Shown: one piece after another, positions 51,498 to 61,337 of the stretch | How the letters are laid out: every line of letters begins with the position of its first letter | How positions within the stretch are numbered: position 1 is the first letter of the stretch | Assembly: GCA_964649745.1 (NCBI GenBank) | Contig: CAZYQI010000002.1 | Coordinates: 1 to 64,000, forward strand | DNA from: CAZEHS01 sp964649745 | GTDB lineage: Bacteria > Bacillota > Clostridia > Peptostreptococcales > Acidaminobacteraceae | Length of the DNA stretch: 64,000 nt | Reading direction: 5' to 3' | Translations under genes and position numbers: made by a program | The notes under the pieces: generated by a model | What the model was told of the DNA's origin: nothing | Database searches by the model: none | The model's input: only the letters and a program-made list of their open reading frames with translations

Positions 51498-51836
51498 ATG
51501 AATATACAGATATACAGTGGCAAGAAATGCTTTGATACACAAAAGGCAGAACGGTATTTTAAAGAACGGAAGATCAAATATCAGATGGTGGACCTGTTGA
51601 AATACGGACTCAGCAAGGGTGAATTTGATTCCGTAAAGGCGGCGGTGGGGATTGAAAACCTGATCAATCCTGAATGCAGGGCTTATACGGAGCTTAATCT
51701 GGACAAAATAAGGACAAAGGGCGTTATGGAAGAGATTGCCTTGAAGAACCCTCAGGTTTACAGGACTCCGATCGTAAGGAACGGAAAGAAAGCCACCGTT
51801 GGCTATCAGCCGGATGTATGGAAAACATGGGAGTGA
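51498..51836 (+). CDS. ArsC/Spx-family thioredoxin-fold protein
   Basis: A 112-aa protein. It starts MNIQIYSGKKCFDTQKA, giving the ArsC-family CxxT site at residues 11-14, with an RTPIVR strand (about 88-93) that normally supplies phosphate- or thiol-binding Arg. It lacks the second Cys of Spx, so it is closer to arsenate reductase-like redox proteins than to Spx regulators. The start is 51498 after AGAAGGGG. It is followed nine bases later by pgsA. Confidence 0.88.
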   Translation: MNIQIYSGKKCFDTQKAERYFKERKIKYQMVDLLKYGLSKGEFDSVKAAVGIENLINPECRAYTELNLDKIRTKGVMEEIALKNPQVYRTPIVRNGKKATVGYQPDVWKTWE

Positions 51837-51845
51837 GGTGTAATA

Positions 51846-52412
51846 ATGAATATCCCCAATATGCTGACGCTATTTCGACTTATTTTGATTCCTGCTTTTG
51901 TGACGGTTTTCTTTTCACAAAGCGACCAGCACCTGTTGTGGTCCATGAGTATCTTCCTTCTGGCTGGGGCTACGGATTTGCTCGACGGCTATATTGCCCG
52001 GAAGTATAACCTTATTACGCAACTCGGCACATTGATGGACCCTTTGGCAGATAAGCTTATGATCATCACCGTGCTGGTGTGCTTTGCACTGAAGGGGTAT
52101 ATCCCCTTTTGGATCGCCGCCATCGTGATCATCAAAGAGGCGGCAATGATCTTGGGGAGCATTCACCTCTATTATTCAAAACACAATATTGTGATTCCAG
52201 CCAATCATTTTGGAAAAGCCGCAACCGCAGCCTTCTACCTGGCAGTGATCCTTATCAGTGTCAGTGGGAACGGCATTGCCGGGCGCATGGCGGTTTATGC
52301 GGCTTTGGGACTCACTGTGGCCGCGCTTTTCAGTTATCGGGGCATAGCGGCTGATGAAATGAAAAAGGCCCGGAAGAGCGGGGATGAAAGGGATTTTGAT
52401 GAACATCACTGA
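51846..52412 (+). CDS. pgsA: CDP-diacylglycerol-glycerol-3-phosphate 3-phosphatidyltransferase
   Basis: A 188-aa membrane enzyme making phosphatidylglycerol phosphate. The CDP-alcohol phosphotransferase motif DGx2ARx8Gx3Dx3D is complete: DGYIAR, then G, then DPLAD (about 46-69). The start MNIPNMLTLFRLILIP is typical, and several membrane helices follow. It supplies the lipid that MprF (58360) modifies. The 3' end overlaps the cysteine-cluster gene by 14 bases. Confidence 0.93.
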   Translation: MNIPNMLTLFRLILIPAFVTVFFSQSDQHLLWSMSIFLLAGATDLLDGYIARKYNLITQLGTLMDPLADKLMIITVLVCFALKGYIPFWIAAIVIIKEAAMILGSIHLYYSKHNIVIPANHFGKAATAAFYLAVILISVSGNGIAGRMAVYAALGLTVAALFSYRGIAADEMKKARKSGDERDFDEHH

Positions 52413-52944
52413 AATTTATGAAAAAGCGTATGCCCTGATGGATGAGCCTGTAATAAACGGCAACTGCGGAACGCTGTGCAATTATCACTGTTGCAGAGAA
52501 CGGGCCGAGGACGGGGACAAAATGGGCATTTATCTTTTGCCCTTGGAATATGAGGCCGTGATCAAGGATTTGGAAATAGAAAAGCACCTGCGTATCACCA
52601 GCCATTCGGCCAAGGTCTACGAGATGCCTTCCAGTATAAAGTACCTGTATTTTGTGTATTGTACGGACAGCTCTGGCTGCATGCGGAGAAACCGGCCCAT
52701 ACAGTGTCGCACATATCCTTTTGAACCTCATTTGGAGAATGGGGAACTGTGGATTGTGGTTCCGGATGAACAGATTCACGACTGTCCCCTGCTGAAGCAG
52801 GAGGATACATGGCGACCGGAATTCATCCGGGGGGTATACGAGGGATGGAGGCTTCTCCTGACAATCCCGTTAGTAAAAGACCTTATTGCATTTGACTCCA
52901 AGGAAAGGTGCCTTAAGGAAATCAAGACGAAATACCGTTTTTAA
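52399..52944 (+). CDS. cysteine-cluster protein (YkgJ-like)
   Basis: A 181-aa protein. It has an N-terminal cysteine set (GNCGTLCNYHCC, about 22-33) and the later motif CMRRNRPIQCRTYPFEP (about 93-109), which resembles zinc/iron-chelating YkgJ-type proteins. A further Cys in HDCPLL is also present. The start is the ATG at 52399 preceded by AAAGGGA; an earlier ATG at 52384 is in frame. It overlaps pgsA and is likely translated with it. Function unknown. Confidence 0.8.
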   Translation: MNITEIYEKAYALMDEPVINGNCGTLCNYHCCRERAEDGDKMGIYLLPLEYEAVIKDLEIEKHLRITSHSAKVYEMPSSIKYLYFVYCTDSSGCMRRNRPIQCRTYPFEPHLENGELWIVVPDEQIHDCPLLKQEDTWRPEFIRGVYEGWRLLLTIPLVKDLIAFDSKERCLKEIKTKYRF

Positions 52945-52955
52945 TTCAAGAGAAT

Positions 52956-53987
52956 TTACCTGTGAGGGGAGTAGACCTGACGGGTGTCGTCGGTAATGAT
53001 GCTGATGGTGTCCCGGCCCTTGTCTTTGGAAAGGTAAAGGAGGCTGTCAACCCGGGTGTAAAGGTCGTCCTCATCAGAAGGGTTATCGGCAATAATGGCG
53101 CCGATGGAAACCGTGGCACCGATTCCCAAGAGCTGACGCAAGGTGGTTTTGAAGCCTGTGTTAAGGGATTCAAATTTGCTGATAAGGCCAGCTTTGGTTT
53201 CCGCATTCACCTTTCCGGTGACCGCAAATTCATCTCCCCCGAGGCGGAACACCTTGTCTTCACGGCGAAACGAGCTTTTTAGCCAGGTTCCGGTGAACTT
53301 CAAGATATCATCGCCCCGAAGATGCCCCAGAGTATCATTCAGATCTTTGAAATTGTCGATATCAAGGGAAACGATGAAGATGGGCTCTTTATCCTGAGCC
53401 ATTGCCTTCAACGTGTCATTCCAAGAGCTTCGGTTATAAACCTTGGTCAGGGGATCGGTCTCTATCAATTCCAGCATTTTTTCCCGAGTGAGAACGATGT
53501 TGATCAGTACTTCATTGACGATCATAAAAGATTTTACGAATTCAAGGACCTCGGAATTGATGAATTTACTGGGATAGAGGAGAACGATGTTCTTCACGAA
53601 ATGCTTGCTGTCGGAGAGCATCTGCGAAGACGAAACCGGGTACATAACGACAGTGAAGCCCGGTATGATCGATTCGGATACGAAAAGCTCATTGCTCTGT
53701 GTGATCCGGTCCTTATGCTGGATGACCATCTCATAGAGAGGGCTGGCTGAGTTGATGTTCGTAATGACACGATTTTTGTAGAACATCACGGAATGAAGAC
53801 AGCCGGTGCAGCCAATAATGATATCGTTCAAGGTTTCGAGATCGATGGATTTGTCGAAATGAACGAATTTAACCAGCTCGAAGCTCTGGTCTTTTTCGGC
53901 AAGCCTACGGGAAAGCTTGCGGTTTTCTTCCATGATATTATCTTTTAAACCCTCAGCGGTTCTCTGATATTTTTCATAATCGGACAT
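52956..53987 (-). CDS. diguanylate cyclase (GGDEF)
   Basis: A 343-aa soluble protein. An N-terminal sensor of about 170 residues (coiled-coil start, then a GAF-like fold; GCTGCLHSVMFYKN) is followed by a GGDEF domain (about 175-335). The GGDEF domain has DPLTKVYNRSSW and the canonical active-site motif RLGGDEFAV. It should make cyclic-di-GMP. The gene is convergent with the YkgJ-like gene. GAGG precedes the ATG. Confidence 0.92.
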   Translation of the reverse strand: MSDYEKYQRTAEGLKDNIMEENRKLSRRLAEKDQSFELVKFVHFDKSIDLETLNDIIIGCTGCLHSVMFYKNRVITNINSASPLYEMVIQHKDRITQSNELFVSESIIPGFTVVMYPVSSSQMLSDSKHFVKNIVLLYPSKFINSEVLEFVKSFMIVNEVLINIVLTREKMLELIETDPLTKVYNRSSWNDTLKAMAQDKEPIFIVSLDIDNFKDLNDTLGHLRGDDILKFTGTWLKSSFRREDKVFRLGGDEFAVTGKVNAETKAGLISKFESLNTGFKTTLRQLLGIGATVSIGAIIADNPSDEDDLYTRVDSLLYLSKDKGRDTISIITDDTRQVYSPHR

Positions 53988-54133
53988 ACATTTGACCTCG
54001 TTTCGGGTTGAGGTGTATCATTCTGTTAGAGATAATATACCATGTTTTACTTGTCAAATGCAGGTCTAACATGTTAAAACACCATGAAATTCTTCAGAAT
54101 TTCAGTTGGAAATGAAGGGAGCAATGATCCGTT

Positions 54134-54817
54134 ATGGTGGGAAGTCTGCTGCTGGAGCTTAGAAAAACAGAGAATATCAAACGCTATCAGACCCGGAAAA
54201 TGCTTTTCCCCCGAACCGTAGGGGAGCATACCACCGGTGTGGCCCACATTGCTTTCATATTAGCTCAATGGCAGGAACGAAAATTCGGAACTCCGGTGAA
54301 CTGGGGGGAATTGTACGGTCGGGTAATGTTCCATGATGCCCCGGAAACACAGACAGGGGACATCCTGTCTCCGACAAAGAACTACACGCCGGAGCTGAAG
54401 GCAGAACTGAAAAGGGCGGAGGAAGGTCTCTATAAAGAGAATTACACCCCCCTGATCCCTGTCAGTTGGAACGAAGATATGCGAAGATTCATGATTGACG
54501 GAAAGGATGGCAGCCTGGAAGGCTTGATTCTTGAGGCGGCAGATCTCCTGGACGTGGTATTTGAGATGCGTACAGAGCTTTCCTACCTAAACGAAAGCCA
54601 GCTGCTGCAGTCCGATTTTGTCAGTATCATGGGGCTTGCCCTCAAAAAGCTTACAGAGGTGGATCTCCCCAGTGTCCGGTATTTTTTACGCTATCCCTTG
54701 CAGGATCTGAGTCTGGAGACTTTTTACCCGGAGGGATTCCTGGAACATATCATGGGATACGCCTTTGATGAAGGGCATTTTGAGAATGTGGCCAGTGTTC
54801 ACCAAAGCCGCGATTAA
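54134..54817 (+). CDS. HD-domain phosphohydrolase (YfbR-like)
   Basis: A 227-aa HD protein. It starts with an N-terminal helix (LLLELRKTENIKRYQ), then VGEHTTGVAHIAF with the first His (about 37) and MFHDAPET (about 71-78), the metal-binding HD of YfbR-like 5'-deoxynucleotidases. LEAADLLDVVFEM (about 133-145) gives the third acidic site. YfbR hydrolyses 5'-deoxynucleotides. A strong terminator lies 29 bases downstream. Substrate not certain. Confidence 0.88.
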   Translation: MVGSLLLELRKTENIKRYQTRKMLFPRTVGEHTTGVAHIAFILAQWQERKFGTPVNWGELYGRVMFHDAPETQTGDILSPTKNYTPELKAELKRAEEGLYKENYTPLIPVSWNEDMRRFMIDGKDGSLEGLILEAADLLDVVFEMRTELSYLNESQLLQSDFVSIMGLALKKLTEVDLPSVRYFLRYPLQDLSLETFYPEGFLEHIMGYAFDEGHFENVASVHQSRD

Positions 54818-54845
54818 GACAGTCATAAGATTTGTATCCATCTAA

Positions 54846-54890
54846 AAGGCCGACCTCACAGGGTGTTCCAGCTGTGAGGTCGGCCTTCTT
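54846..54890. terminator. bidirectional terminator
   Basis: Perfect 16-bp inverted repeat (AAGGCCGACCTCACAG, 54846-54861, and 54872-54887), between the YfbR-like gene and the convergent S-layer-type gene. Confidence 0.85.
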
Positions 54891-54901
54891 TAATAGGGGG
54901 C

Positions 54902-57900
54902 TTATTCTGCCGACAGGAGATCCGTTTGAATCGGTGTCGACAGTATGTTGTTTGCGGTATCCCGAAGGGCTCCCGCCGAAACGGAGAATCTGTTGGTTGT
55001 TCCAGTCAGGGGAGATGACAGCGCAATCAGCAGCTGATTGTCGCTGATGGCAACGGTGTCCAGTGGCCCCAGGGGTACGAAACCGGTTCCGTCAGCCGCG
55101 AACGTCACGCTGGCTTTCAAATCGCCGGAATTGCTCACAAGATTCTCACTGAAGGCGATGGTCACCAACTTTTTATTGGCGCTCAACTGAGCGCTTACAT
55201 AGGCGGGAGCAGTTGTATCGGACAGCGTGAGGGTCACATGGTAGACCAGATCGGTAGTGCCTGGCTTGCTGACGGTTATTGTCAATGCATTGCTGCCATA
55301 TACCAGACCGTCTGCCACACCACCGGTTTTAACAATGTCGGCGAGCCTTACGGTTGCGGTGTTGTCGCTTTGGACAGCGGGCGTCACCAGGACGGTGGAT
55401 ACCGTATCAGGAATTGTGGCGGTGTAGTTCATGACACTGCCTGAAAAATCAGGATTGAGGGTAACCGAACCGCCGTCTCCGGCGATGCCGAGGGCAATCG
55501 AAAGATTTGTAAGAACATCTGCCGAAGGAGTAAGGGTTGTGAAGGCAACACTGGAGCTGCCGCTTAACCCTTGGTTGCTGCTGTCCTCAAGTCCGTTTAC
55601 CGAAAGGTAGTAGGTGGTGGAAGCAGTGAGATCGGCACTGGGATTAACGGTGATGACTGTTTTGCCGCCGGAGGAATCCACGGTTGCGTTGAAGGGCACA
55701 TCCGTGCCTGTGCTGCCCGGGGTTCTGAAAATGATCTGGGCATCCACATTGCTGTTGGAAAGGGCGGTGTTGTTCAGAAGTCTTACGGTTTCGCTGAACC
55801 GGATGGTTACGTTGCTGTCCAGGGATATTCCGACGGCACCGTTCTGAGGATTGAAGGCTTCAACCGTGGGCACGGGGTCAGCGGTGGAAAAAACCGCATT
55901 GAGAGTACCCGTAAGCAATTGGTTGGACCCGTCTTCCAGGCTGTTGACCGCAATGTAGTAGGATTGATTGCTCAACAGGCTGTCATTGGGATTCACAGTA
56001 ATCACGGTCTTGCCTTCTGCAGTGCTCACCGTGGCGGTGAAAGGAACATTGGCGCCGCTGGAAGATGATTTTCTGAAAACAATATGAGAAGAAACTGTAG
56101 CCCCGTCCAGGGGTGCATCGTTGAGATTTCGGACCGTTTCAGTGAAGGTGATGGATATGTCAGCGTCCGATGCAACGCCACTGGCTCCATTGGCAGGACT
56201 GAAACTTTGAACCGCAGGCGCTGCATCAACGGGAACCGTAGTGAAGAGGGCGCTGAGGGTTCCGGTAAGAGCTTGGTTATTGGAGTCTTCCAATCCGCTT
56301 ACTGCAATATAGTAAGCGGTATTGGGCGAAAGGGTGCTTACAGGATTAACCGTGATAACGGTTTTCCCGCTGACAGTGGCAACGGTCGCATCAAAGCTCA
56401 CTGACGTACCACTGGAGCTGCCTTTTCTCAGAGTGATCAGGCTATCCACATTGGTGCTTGTAAGGCTGGAATTGTCTGTTTTGCGAAGAATCTCGCTTAG
56501 GTTGATAAGAATGTTGGAAGCGAGGGAGACGTTGGTTTCACCGTTTTGAGGAACAAAAGACTCAACCCGGGGAATGTCACTGGAAAGCGTGGTGAAAATC
56601 ACACTGGAGTTGCCGCCTAAAGCTTGGTTGGAGGCGTTTTCAAGATCATAAACCGAAACGTAATAGCTTCGGTCAGCATCAAAATCCAGAGTGGGGTTGA
56701 TCGTAATGATGGTTTTGGAACCGCTTACGGATACCGTGGCGTCAAAGGCAACGGAGGACCCGCCGGAGTCGTCCTTCCTTAGGGTGATCAGGCCGTCCAC
56801 GTTTGCATTAGTAAGGCTGCTGTTATCGCTATTGCGCATTGTTTCGGCAAAGGTGATGACAATGTTTGCGTTTAAGGCCACATCCTTGGCGCCGTCTGCA
56901 GGACTGAAGGATTCAATGATGGGATTCAAATAGGTGGGAGCGGAAACACCGGATTTTACCACTACCGTAGTGGGCCGGGTTTCGAAGACTACGCCGGTAG
57001 CGTTCACCTCAGCGCGGTTGATGGTTCCCGCCCCGCTGACGGTCACTGGAGCATTGGCAACCAGGGTTGTGATAAGGCTCCCTTTAACCGTCAGGATGCG
57101 GGTGTAACGGGCATTGACAGTGAGGCGGGTAACGGTGGAATGGCTGTCCAAGGTCAGGGTCCCATCGGTATTGCTCATATCCAGCTGATCCGGTTTTACA
57201 TTGATCAGCTCTACATCTACGGTGGAATACTGGCCTACCTCCGCCACAACAACATCCGCACCGGAGCCGGTGAGATTTTTTTCTTCAAGAATCATGTCCG
57301 ATTTGGCGTTCACCCGATCGATATAAGAACTGCCCGAAAGAACCATCCGCAGCTTTCCGCTGTCCCTTGCAACGGTGATGGCGGGAGCCACCACATCGGT
57401 CAGGTAAACGGAATCGGAGCCGCCGCCATTGAAGGTGGAAGTTCCTCGTATAATTACATTTTTCAGAGTCACATCTCCACTGCCTATTTCACGGTCCAGG
57501 GTGAGGTTTCCCTTGATGGTCATGTTTTGAAGGGTGACACCGGAGGCTTTTATAAGAACATTCCCGGCAACGGTGGTCATGGAATCGGTGCCATAGGTCC
57601 CTGCCCGAGAATAGGTTTTGTCACCTGAGGCCTGTGACAAGCCACGGGAAAGGGCAACCACGGATTCAGCACGGCTGATGCTGCGGCTGCCGCTGAAGCT
57701 GCCATTGGGGTAACCGGTCATGATGTCCTTGCGATAAACGGTCCCAACCGCCTCCTGAGCCCAGGAAGGGATTGACTTGAAATCGTTGAAGGCATAAATT
57801 CCGGAGGTGTCCCCGGTCAGTCGTGTGATCTTAAAAAGGATGACTGCCGCTTCATAGCGGTTGATGGGGTTATTTGGACGCATCGTACTGTCGGGATAAC

Positions 57901-58240
57901 CGCTGATATAGCCGGAGGCGTATGCCGTCCGCACTGCCGCAGCATACCAGGCGTTGTCCGGCACATCCTTAAAGGTTCCGCTGCCGGTGGTATTGATGGA
58001 ATACGCACGATTTGCCAGAGCCATGAATTCTGCCCGGGTGACCGGTGCATCGGGACGAACTGTGCCATCCGGGTATCCGGCAAGATATCCCTGGTTTATC
58101 CAAGCATTCATTTGGGATTCCGCCCAATGCCCTGATAAGTCACTGGCGGAAAATCCTGCGGCGGCAAAGGTGGCGGAAAAAAGCCCCACAGCTGCCAACA
58201 GGGCGATCATTAGTTTTAAAGGCCGTCTATTCGTATACAT
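54902..58240 (-). CDS. S-layer-homology surface protein with Ig-like repeats
   Basis: An 1112-aa secreted protein. It has a signal peptide (1-30), three SLH domains (about 32-82, 92-140 and 150-200; GYPDGTVRP, GYPDSTMRP, GYPNGSF) and a beta-helix-like region of repeated VTLxN segments (about 218-440). Four Ig-like Big_5 repeats of about 105 residues follow (each starts like IESFSPADGAKDVALN), from about 450 to 860. A cadherin-like beta domain and another Ig-like repeat end the protein. SLH domains bind secondary wall polymers. A GGAGG site precedes the start. The repeats make the DNA itself internally repetitive. Confidence 0.93.
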   Translation of the reverse strand: MYTNRRPLKLMIALLAAVGLFSATFAAAGFSASDLSGHWAESQMNAWINQGYLAGYPDGTVRPDAPVTRAEFMALANRAYSINTTGSGTFKDVPDNAWYAAAVRTAYASGYISGYPDSTMRPNNPINRYEAAVILFKITRLTGDTSGIYAFNDFKSIPSWAQEAVGTVYRKDIMTGYPNGSFSGSRSISRAESVVALSRGLSQASGDKTYSRAGTYGTDSMTTVAGNVLIKASGVTLQNMTIKGNLTLDREIGSGDVTLKNVIIRGTSTFNGGGSDSVYLTDVVAPAITVARDSGKLRMVLSGSSYIDRVNAKSDMILEEKNLTGSGADVVVAEVGQYSTVDVELINVKPDQLDMSNTDGTLTLDSHSTVTRLTVNARYTRILTVKGSLITTLVANAPVTVSGAGTINRAEVNATGVVFETRPTTVVVKSGVSAPTYLNPIIESFSPADGAKDVALNANIVITFAETMRNSDNSSLTNANVDGLITLRKDDSGGSSVAFDATVSVSGSKTIITINPTLDFDADRSYYVSVYDLENASNQALGGNSSVIFTTLSSDIPRVESFVPQNGETNVSLASNILINLSEILRKTDNSSLTSTNVDSLITLRKGSSSGTSVSFDATVATVSGKTVITVNPVSTLSPNTAYYIAVSGLEDSNNQALTGTLSALFTTVPVDAAPAVQSFSPANGASGVASDADISITFTETVRNLNDAPLDGATVSSHIVFRKSSSSGANVPFTATVSTAEGKTVITVNPNDSLLSNQSYYIAVNSLEDGSNQLLTGTLNAVFSTADPVPTVEAFNPQNGAVGISLDSNVTIRFSETVRLLNNTALSNSNVDAQIIFRTPGSTGTDVPFNATVDSSGGKTVITVNPSADLTASTTYYLSVNGLEDSSNQGLSGSSSVAFTTLTPSADVLTNLSIALGIAGDGGSVTLNPDFSGSVMNYTATIPDTVSTVLVTPAVQSDNTATVRLADIVKTGGVADGLVYGSNALTITVSKPGTTDLVYHVTLTLSDTTAPAYVSAQLSANKKLVTIAFSENLVSNSGDLKASVTFAADGTGFVPLGPLDTVAISDNQLLIALSSPLTGTTNRFSVSAGALRDTANNILSTPIQTDLLSAE

Positions 58241-58359
58241 AAATCGTTCCTCCTGTTCTAAATGAAACAGTGAAAATCGCCAAAGTTAAAGATACGAAAG
58301 CTATCCTCTCGTATAAATTAATCGTATCACCGGAATCCTTTAATTTCAATTAATTGGAA

Positions 58360-61053
58360 CTATTTGAAATGGGATTGTATCACAACCGACATACTTGACT
58401 CCGCTTTCTGAACACCGGTATCTACCGGGGGTTCGCTTATGTTGCCGCGGTTAATGAGATTTGCAACCGAGAGCAGGATGCTGGTAAGGTTAGCGCGGTG
58501 GGGGTAAGCAAGATATTTCGGCCGCCAGTCAGGGTGGAATTTTTTCTTGTACTGGTAAAGGCCTGTAAAGGAGTACAAGCGGTTCCCGTAGCTGTACATA
58601 AAACCGGCCAACCGCTCTGCCGCAGTGGGATAACCACTTTGTCCGACATTGGAAAGCGGAGCCATGCCGAAATTGAAGCGTGCATATCCGCTTTCTCTGG
58701 CCCAGAGCAAAAGCCGTAGAAAAAGATAGTCCATCGTGCCGTTGGGGGTTTCAGGAAGAAAGCGCATCAGATCCACAGATATTTCATCCATATCTCTGTA
58801 GGCGGGCATCAGAGAGGCAAAGGCGACAATCTTACCCTGAGGGGCTCGGATCAGGGCGATGGGGGAAAGACTCAGATAGCTTTCGTCGAAGAAACCCAGG
58901 GAAAATTGCTTTTCGCGGCGTCCGGAAAGCCAAATATCGGAGATGGTTCGAAGCTCGCTGAATAATTCGCTGAACTGACCGGCAGGCAACATCTCGAAGG
59001 CGTATCCCTCCCGTTCGATTCGGTTGCGCACATTGCGCAGCCCTTTGAAATGAGAAAGATTCAGGTCGAAATCCTCTAATTCCACAAAGGCTTCTTCCCC
59101 CAGTTTAAAGAAACCGAAGCCTTGATCGTGGAGGCTTGGAAGAAGCGATTCGCCAACCTGGTAGAACACAGGGGTGAGTCCGTAAAGCTCAGCAAAATTA
59201 CTGAAGGACTCCATAGCATCAATCACCTCATATGGATCGCCCAAGGGTTCTCCCAAAGCAGTCAAACAGGTTCCTGACTGTTGATAGGGGATAAGAACGC
59301 GGTCATCCGAAGACCAGAAGAACCGTTTGTCCCTCAGATAGAGGAGATGGGTATGGCTGTTCCCTGGGAAACGGGAAAGCAATCTTTTCAGCTTCTCGTA
59401 GTTCTCCGCAGAGGGTGGCACTCTGTCAAGAGGAGGTTTCTCCATGGTTTTAAGCCAGATGGCGTAGACAATCCACACCATGAGCAGGGCGGCAACGCCA
59501 TTATTTATATAGTCTGTTGGCGTAAAGTGAAGCATGCTGATACCTGTGTGGGACCACAGAAACGCAATGGGATGGGGTTGACCGGAAAAAATATAGAAAC
59601 TCGCCATGAATGCGGTTAAAAGCAAGGGCCTGAGAAGCCGTGCAGGAGCAATTGGAGAGGATCGTCTGAAAAATACAGGTCTTGAAAACCACAAAAGGAT
59701 CATGACCAGACTCAAATACATAAGTTCTTCAAAATCAAAGCCCTTTATAAAGGTGAAGATGCCTCCAAAGGCCAGTAATATAAGACAGGCGGTCCATGCT
59801 CTTCGCACCCGGAGCAGGATCTCGTCGGCCAGCAGAAGCATGAAAAGACCGAAGATAAGGGATAGCCGATGAGACATCTGAAGCAGAGGAACATCAAATA
59901 TGGATGCCATGAAACGAACCCGATCCGGCAGACCGGGGGTGGCCGCAGAGATGACCAAAAGCAACCCACCCACAAGAATAAGGATATAGAGCGCTCTTGA
60001 AGCCAAATCGCCAAAAATTGCGGTTAGGCTGTTTGCTGGAATGGGCTTGTATTCCAAATGAAGCAGCTGCGTAACACTCTTGCCGAAACGAAGCATAAAA
60101 GGAGATGCTTCCCCCAGTGCAAGGACTGCTCCACCCAGGAGGGGAACCACGTAGTAAAAGAAACGGAACAGCAGCAATGCAGCCAGGGCTTTTTCCGAGG
60201 AAAGGCCATATACATGAAGACCGGAAAGCAGCATCAGGTCAAAGGTTCCTAACCCCCCGGGAATCATACTGGTGATACCTGCAGCGGTAGCGATGCTGAA
60301 AAGACCCGCCGCTTCCAGATAAGTAATTCCGGGATGTATGTTTCTAAGGATGGCCCATAGCACAAAGGCAGCGGCTGCCCAATCCAAAGTGGAAACCAAG
60401 CTCATCAGGATGCGGGTCTTGGTTTCTCCAGTATTCGGGCTGTGGGACAAATTGAGATGGAATCGGTTGAAGCGAATATCCGTAAACCAGCAGAATACAG
60501 GTATGTACCCAGCAAAACCAGCTATCAGGAGGGGGAGCCATTTGTACTCGTGAATCAGAGGTCCGACACCGGTTAACCCCGTGATATTCAGCAGCATCAG
60601 GGAGCCGAGACCGGTAATGGTGGCAGGGATGATCATAAGGCTGACCCGTTGGATCATCTTGCCGCTGACATCGCTGGATCTATACAGAAGCATACGGGCG
60701 CCAGCCCCGCCGAGTCCGCCGAAGCCTGCAATATTGTTGAAGGTGTTGGCGATGAAAGAAACCCGCATAATCCGTAGGGTGGGTATTTTCAAACCCAAAC
60801 GGCGTATGGCGGTGAAATCATATAGGAAGGTGAGCCATATGGCGGTCAGGCTTATCATCAGAAAGCCGATCAACTGAAAGGCTGTAAAAGTTCTCAACAA
60901 ATGAAGCGTGGAGCCAAAGCTAAGATTTTTTAAAAATTGACGGCCATCGATGATGATCAAAATCAAGGCAAATAGGCCAAATCCTAAACGGGCGGCCTTC
61001 TTTATGAATGCCTCGGTTTTAGGGAGGCGAAGATATGTAATCAGCTTGTCCAT
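58360..61053 (-). CDS. mprF: lysylphosphatidylglycerol synthase/flippase MprF
   Basis: An 897-aa bifunctional membrane protein. The N-terminal flippase region (about 1-530) has about fourteen hydrophobic helices, with GGLGGAGARMLLY near residues 120-135 and IPGGLGTFDLMLL (about 268-280). The C-terminal synthase domain (about 555-870; DUF2156) has GEPLGDPYEVIDA and RNVRNRIEREGY. It transfers lysine from Lys-tRNA to phosphatidylglycerol and flips it outward, lowering the negative charge of the membrane. GGAGG precedes the start. Total length fits long MprF forms. Confidence 0.93.
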   Translation of the reverse strand: MDKLITYLRLPKTEAFIKKAARLGFGLFALILIIIDGRQFLKNLSFGSTLHLLRTFTAFQLIGFLMISLTAIWLTFLYDFTAIRRLGLKIPTLRIMRVSFIANTFNNIAGFGGLGGAGARMLLYRSSDVSGKMIQRVSLMIIPATITGLGSLMLLNITGLTGVGPLIHEYKWLPLLIAGFAGYIPVFCWFTDIRFNRFHLNLSHSPNTGETKTRILMSLVSTLDWAAAAFVLWAILRNIHPGITYLEAAGLFSIATAAGITSMIPGGLGTFDLMLLSGLHVYGLSSEKALAALLLFRFFYYVVPLLGGAVLALGEASPFMLRFGKSVTQLLHLEYKPIPANSLTAIFGDLASRALYILILVGGLLLVISAATPGLPDRVRFMASIFDVPLLQMSHRLSLIFGLFMLLLADEILLRVRRAWTACLILLAFGGIFTFIKGFDFEELMYLSLVMILLWFSRPVFFRRSSPIAPARLLRPLLLTAFMASFYIFSGQPHPIAFLWSHTGISMLHFTPTDYINNGVAALLMVWIVYAIWLKTMEKPPLDRVPPSAENYEKLKRLLSRFPGNSHTHLLYLRDKRFFWSSDDRVLIPYQQSGTCLTALGEPLGDPYEVIDAMESFSNFAELYGLTPVFYQVGESLLPSLHDQGFGFFKLGEEAFVELEDFDLNLSHFKGLRNVRNRIEREGYAFEMLPAGQFSELFSELRTISDIWLSGRREKQFSLGFFDESYLSLSPIALIRAPQGKIVAFASLMPAYRDMDEISVDLMRFLPETPNGTMDYLFLRLLLWARESGYARFNFGMAPLSNVGQSGYPTAAERLAGFMYSYGNRLYSFTGLYQYKKKFHPDWRPKYLAYPHRANLTSILLSVANLINRGNISEPPVDTGVQKAESSMSVVIQSHFK

Positions 61054-61246
61054 ACGGAGTCCTCCGGAATCATATTATCCTCATCATTACCCACTTGTGT
61101 CATCATTTGGACAAAAATATCCGCGTATGCTGCCTATAAGACGTGCGTAATATTCCAAAAGTAGGGTATTGGATTACTGGCTGTGAGGCGCTATAGGGTG
61201 CTAATTGTACACATGACACACACATTGGCTGTCAGATGGTGAACAC

Positions 61247-61309
61247 AACAAAAATGTCCGCCTTCGGCGCACGGTTTTTGTTGATGAAAGTGACTATAAC
61301 CCTTACAAT
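61247..61309 (+). promoter_or_regulatory. promoter and upstream inverted repeat of tdh
   Basis: TTGATG (61281-61286), 17-base spacer and TACAAT (61304-61309). Immediately upstream and touching the -35 box is an inverted repeat AACAAAAA (61247-61254) and TTTTTGTT (61275-61282) enclosing a small CGCC-TTC-GGCG hairpin. The position would suit a regulator site or a terminator for upstream reads. Confidence 0.5.
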
Positions 61310-61337
61310 GGTTAAAGAAACGTTATGGAGGTGCCTT

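Noticed and set aside
61236..61337. Longer N-terminus for threonine dehydrogenase
   Set aside because: The family start begins at MAKKMDAL after GGAGGTG. The upstream part overlaps the promoter and has no ribosome site.
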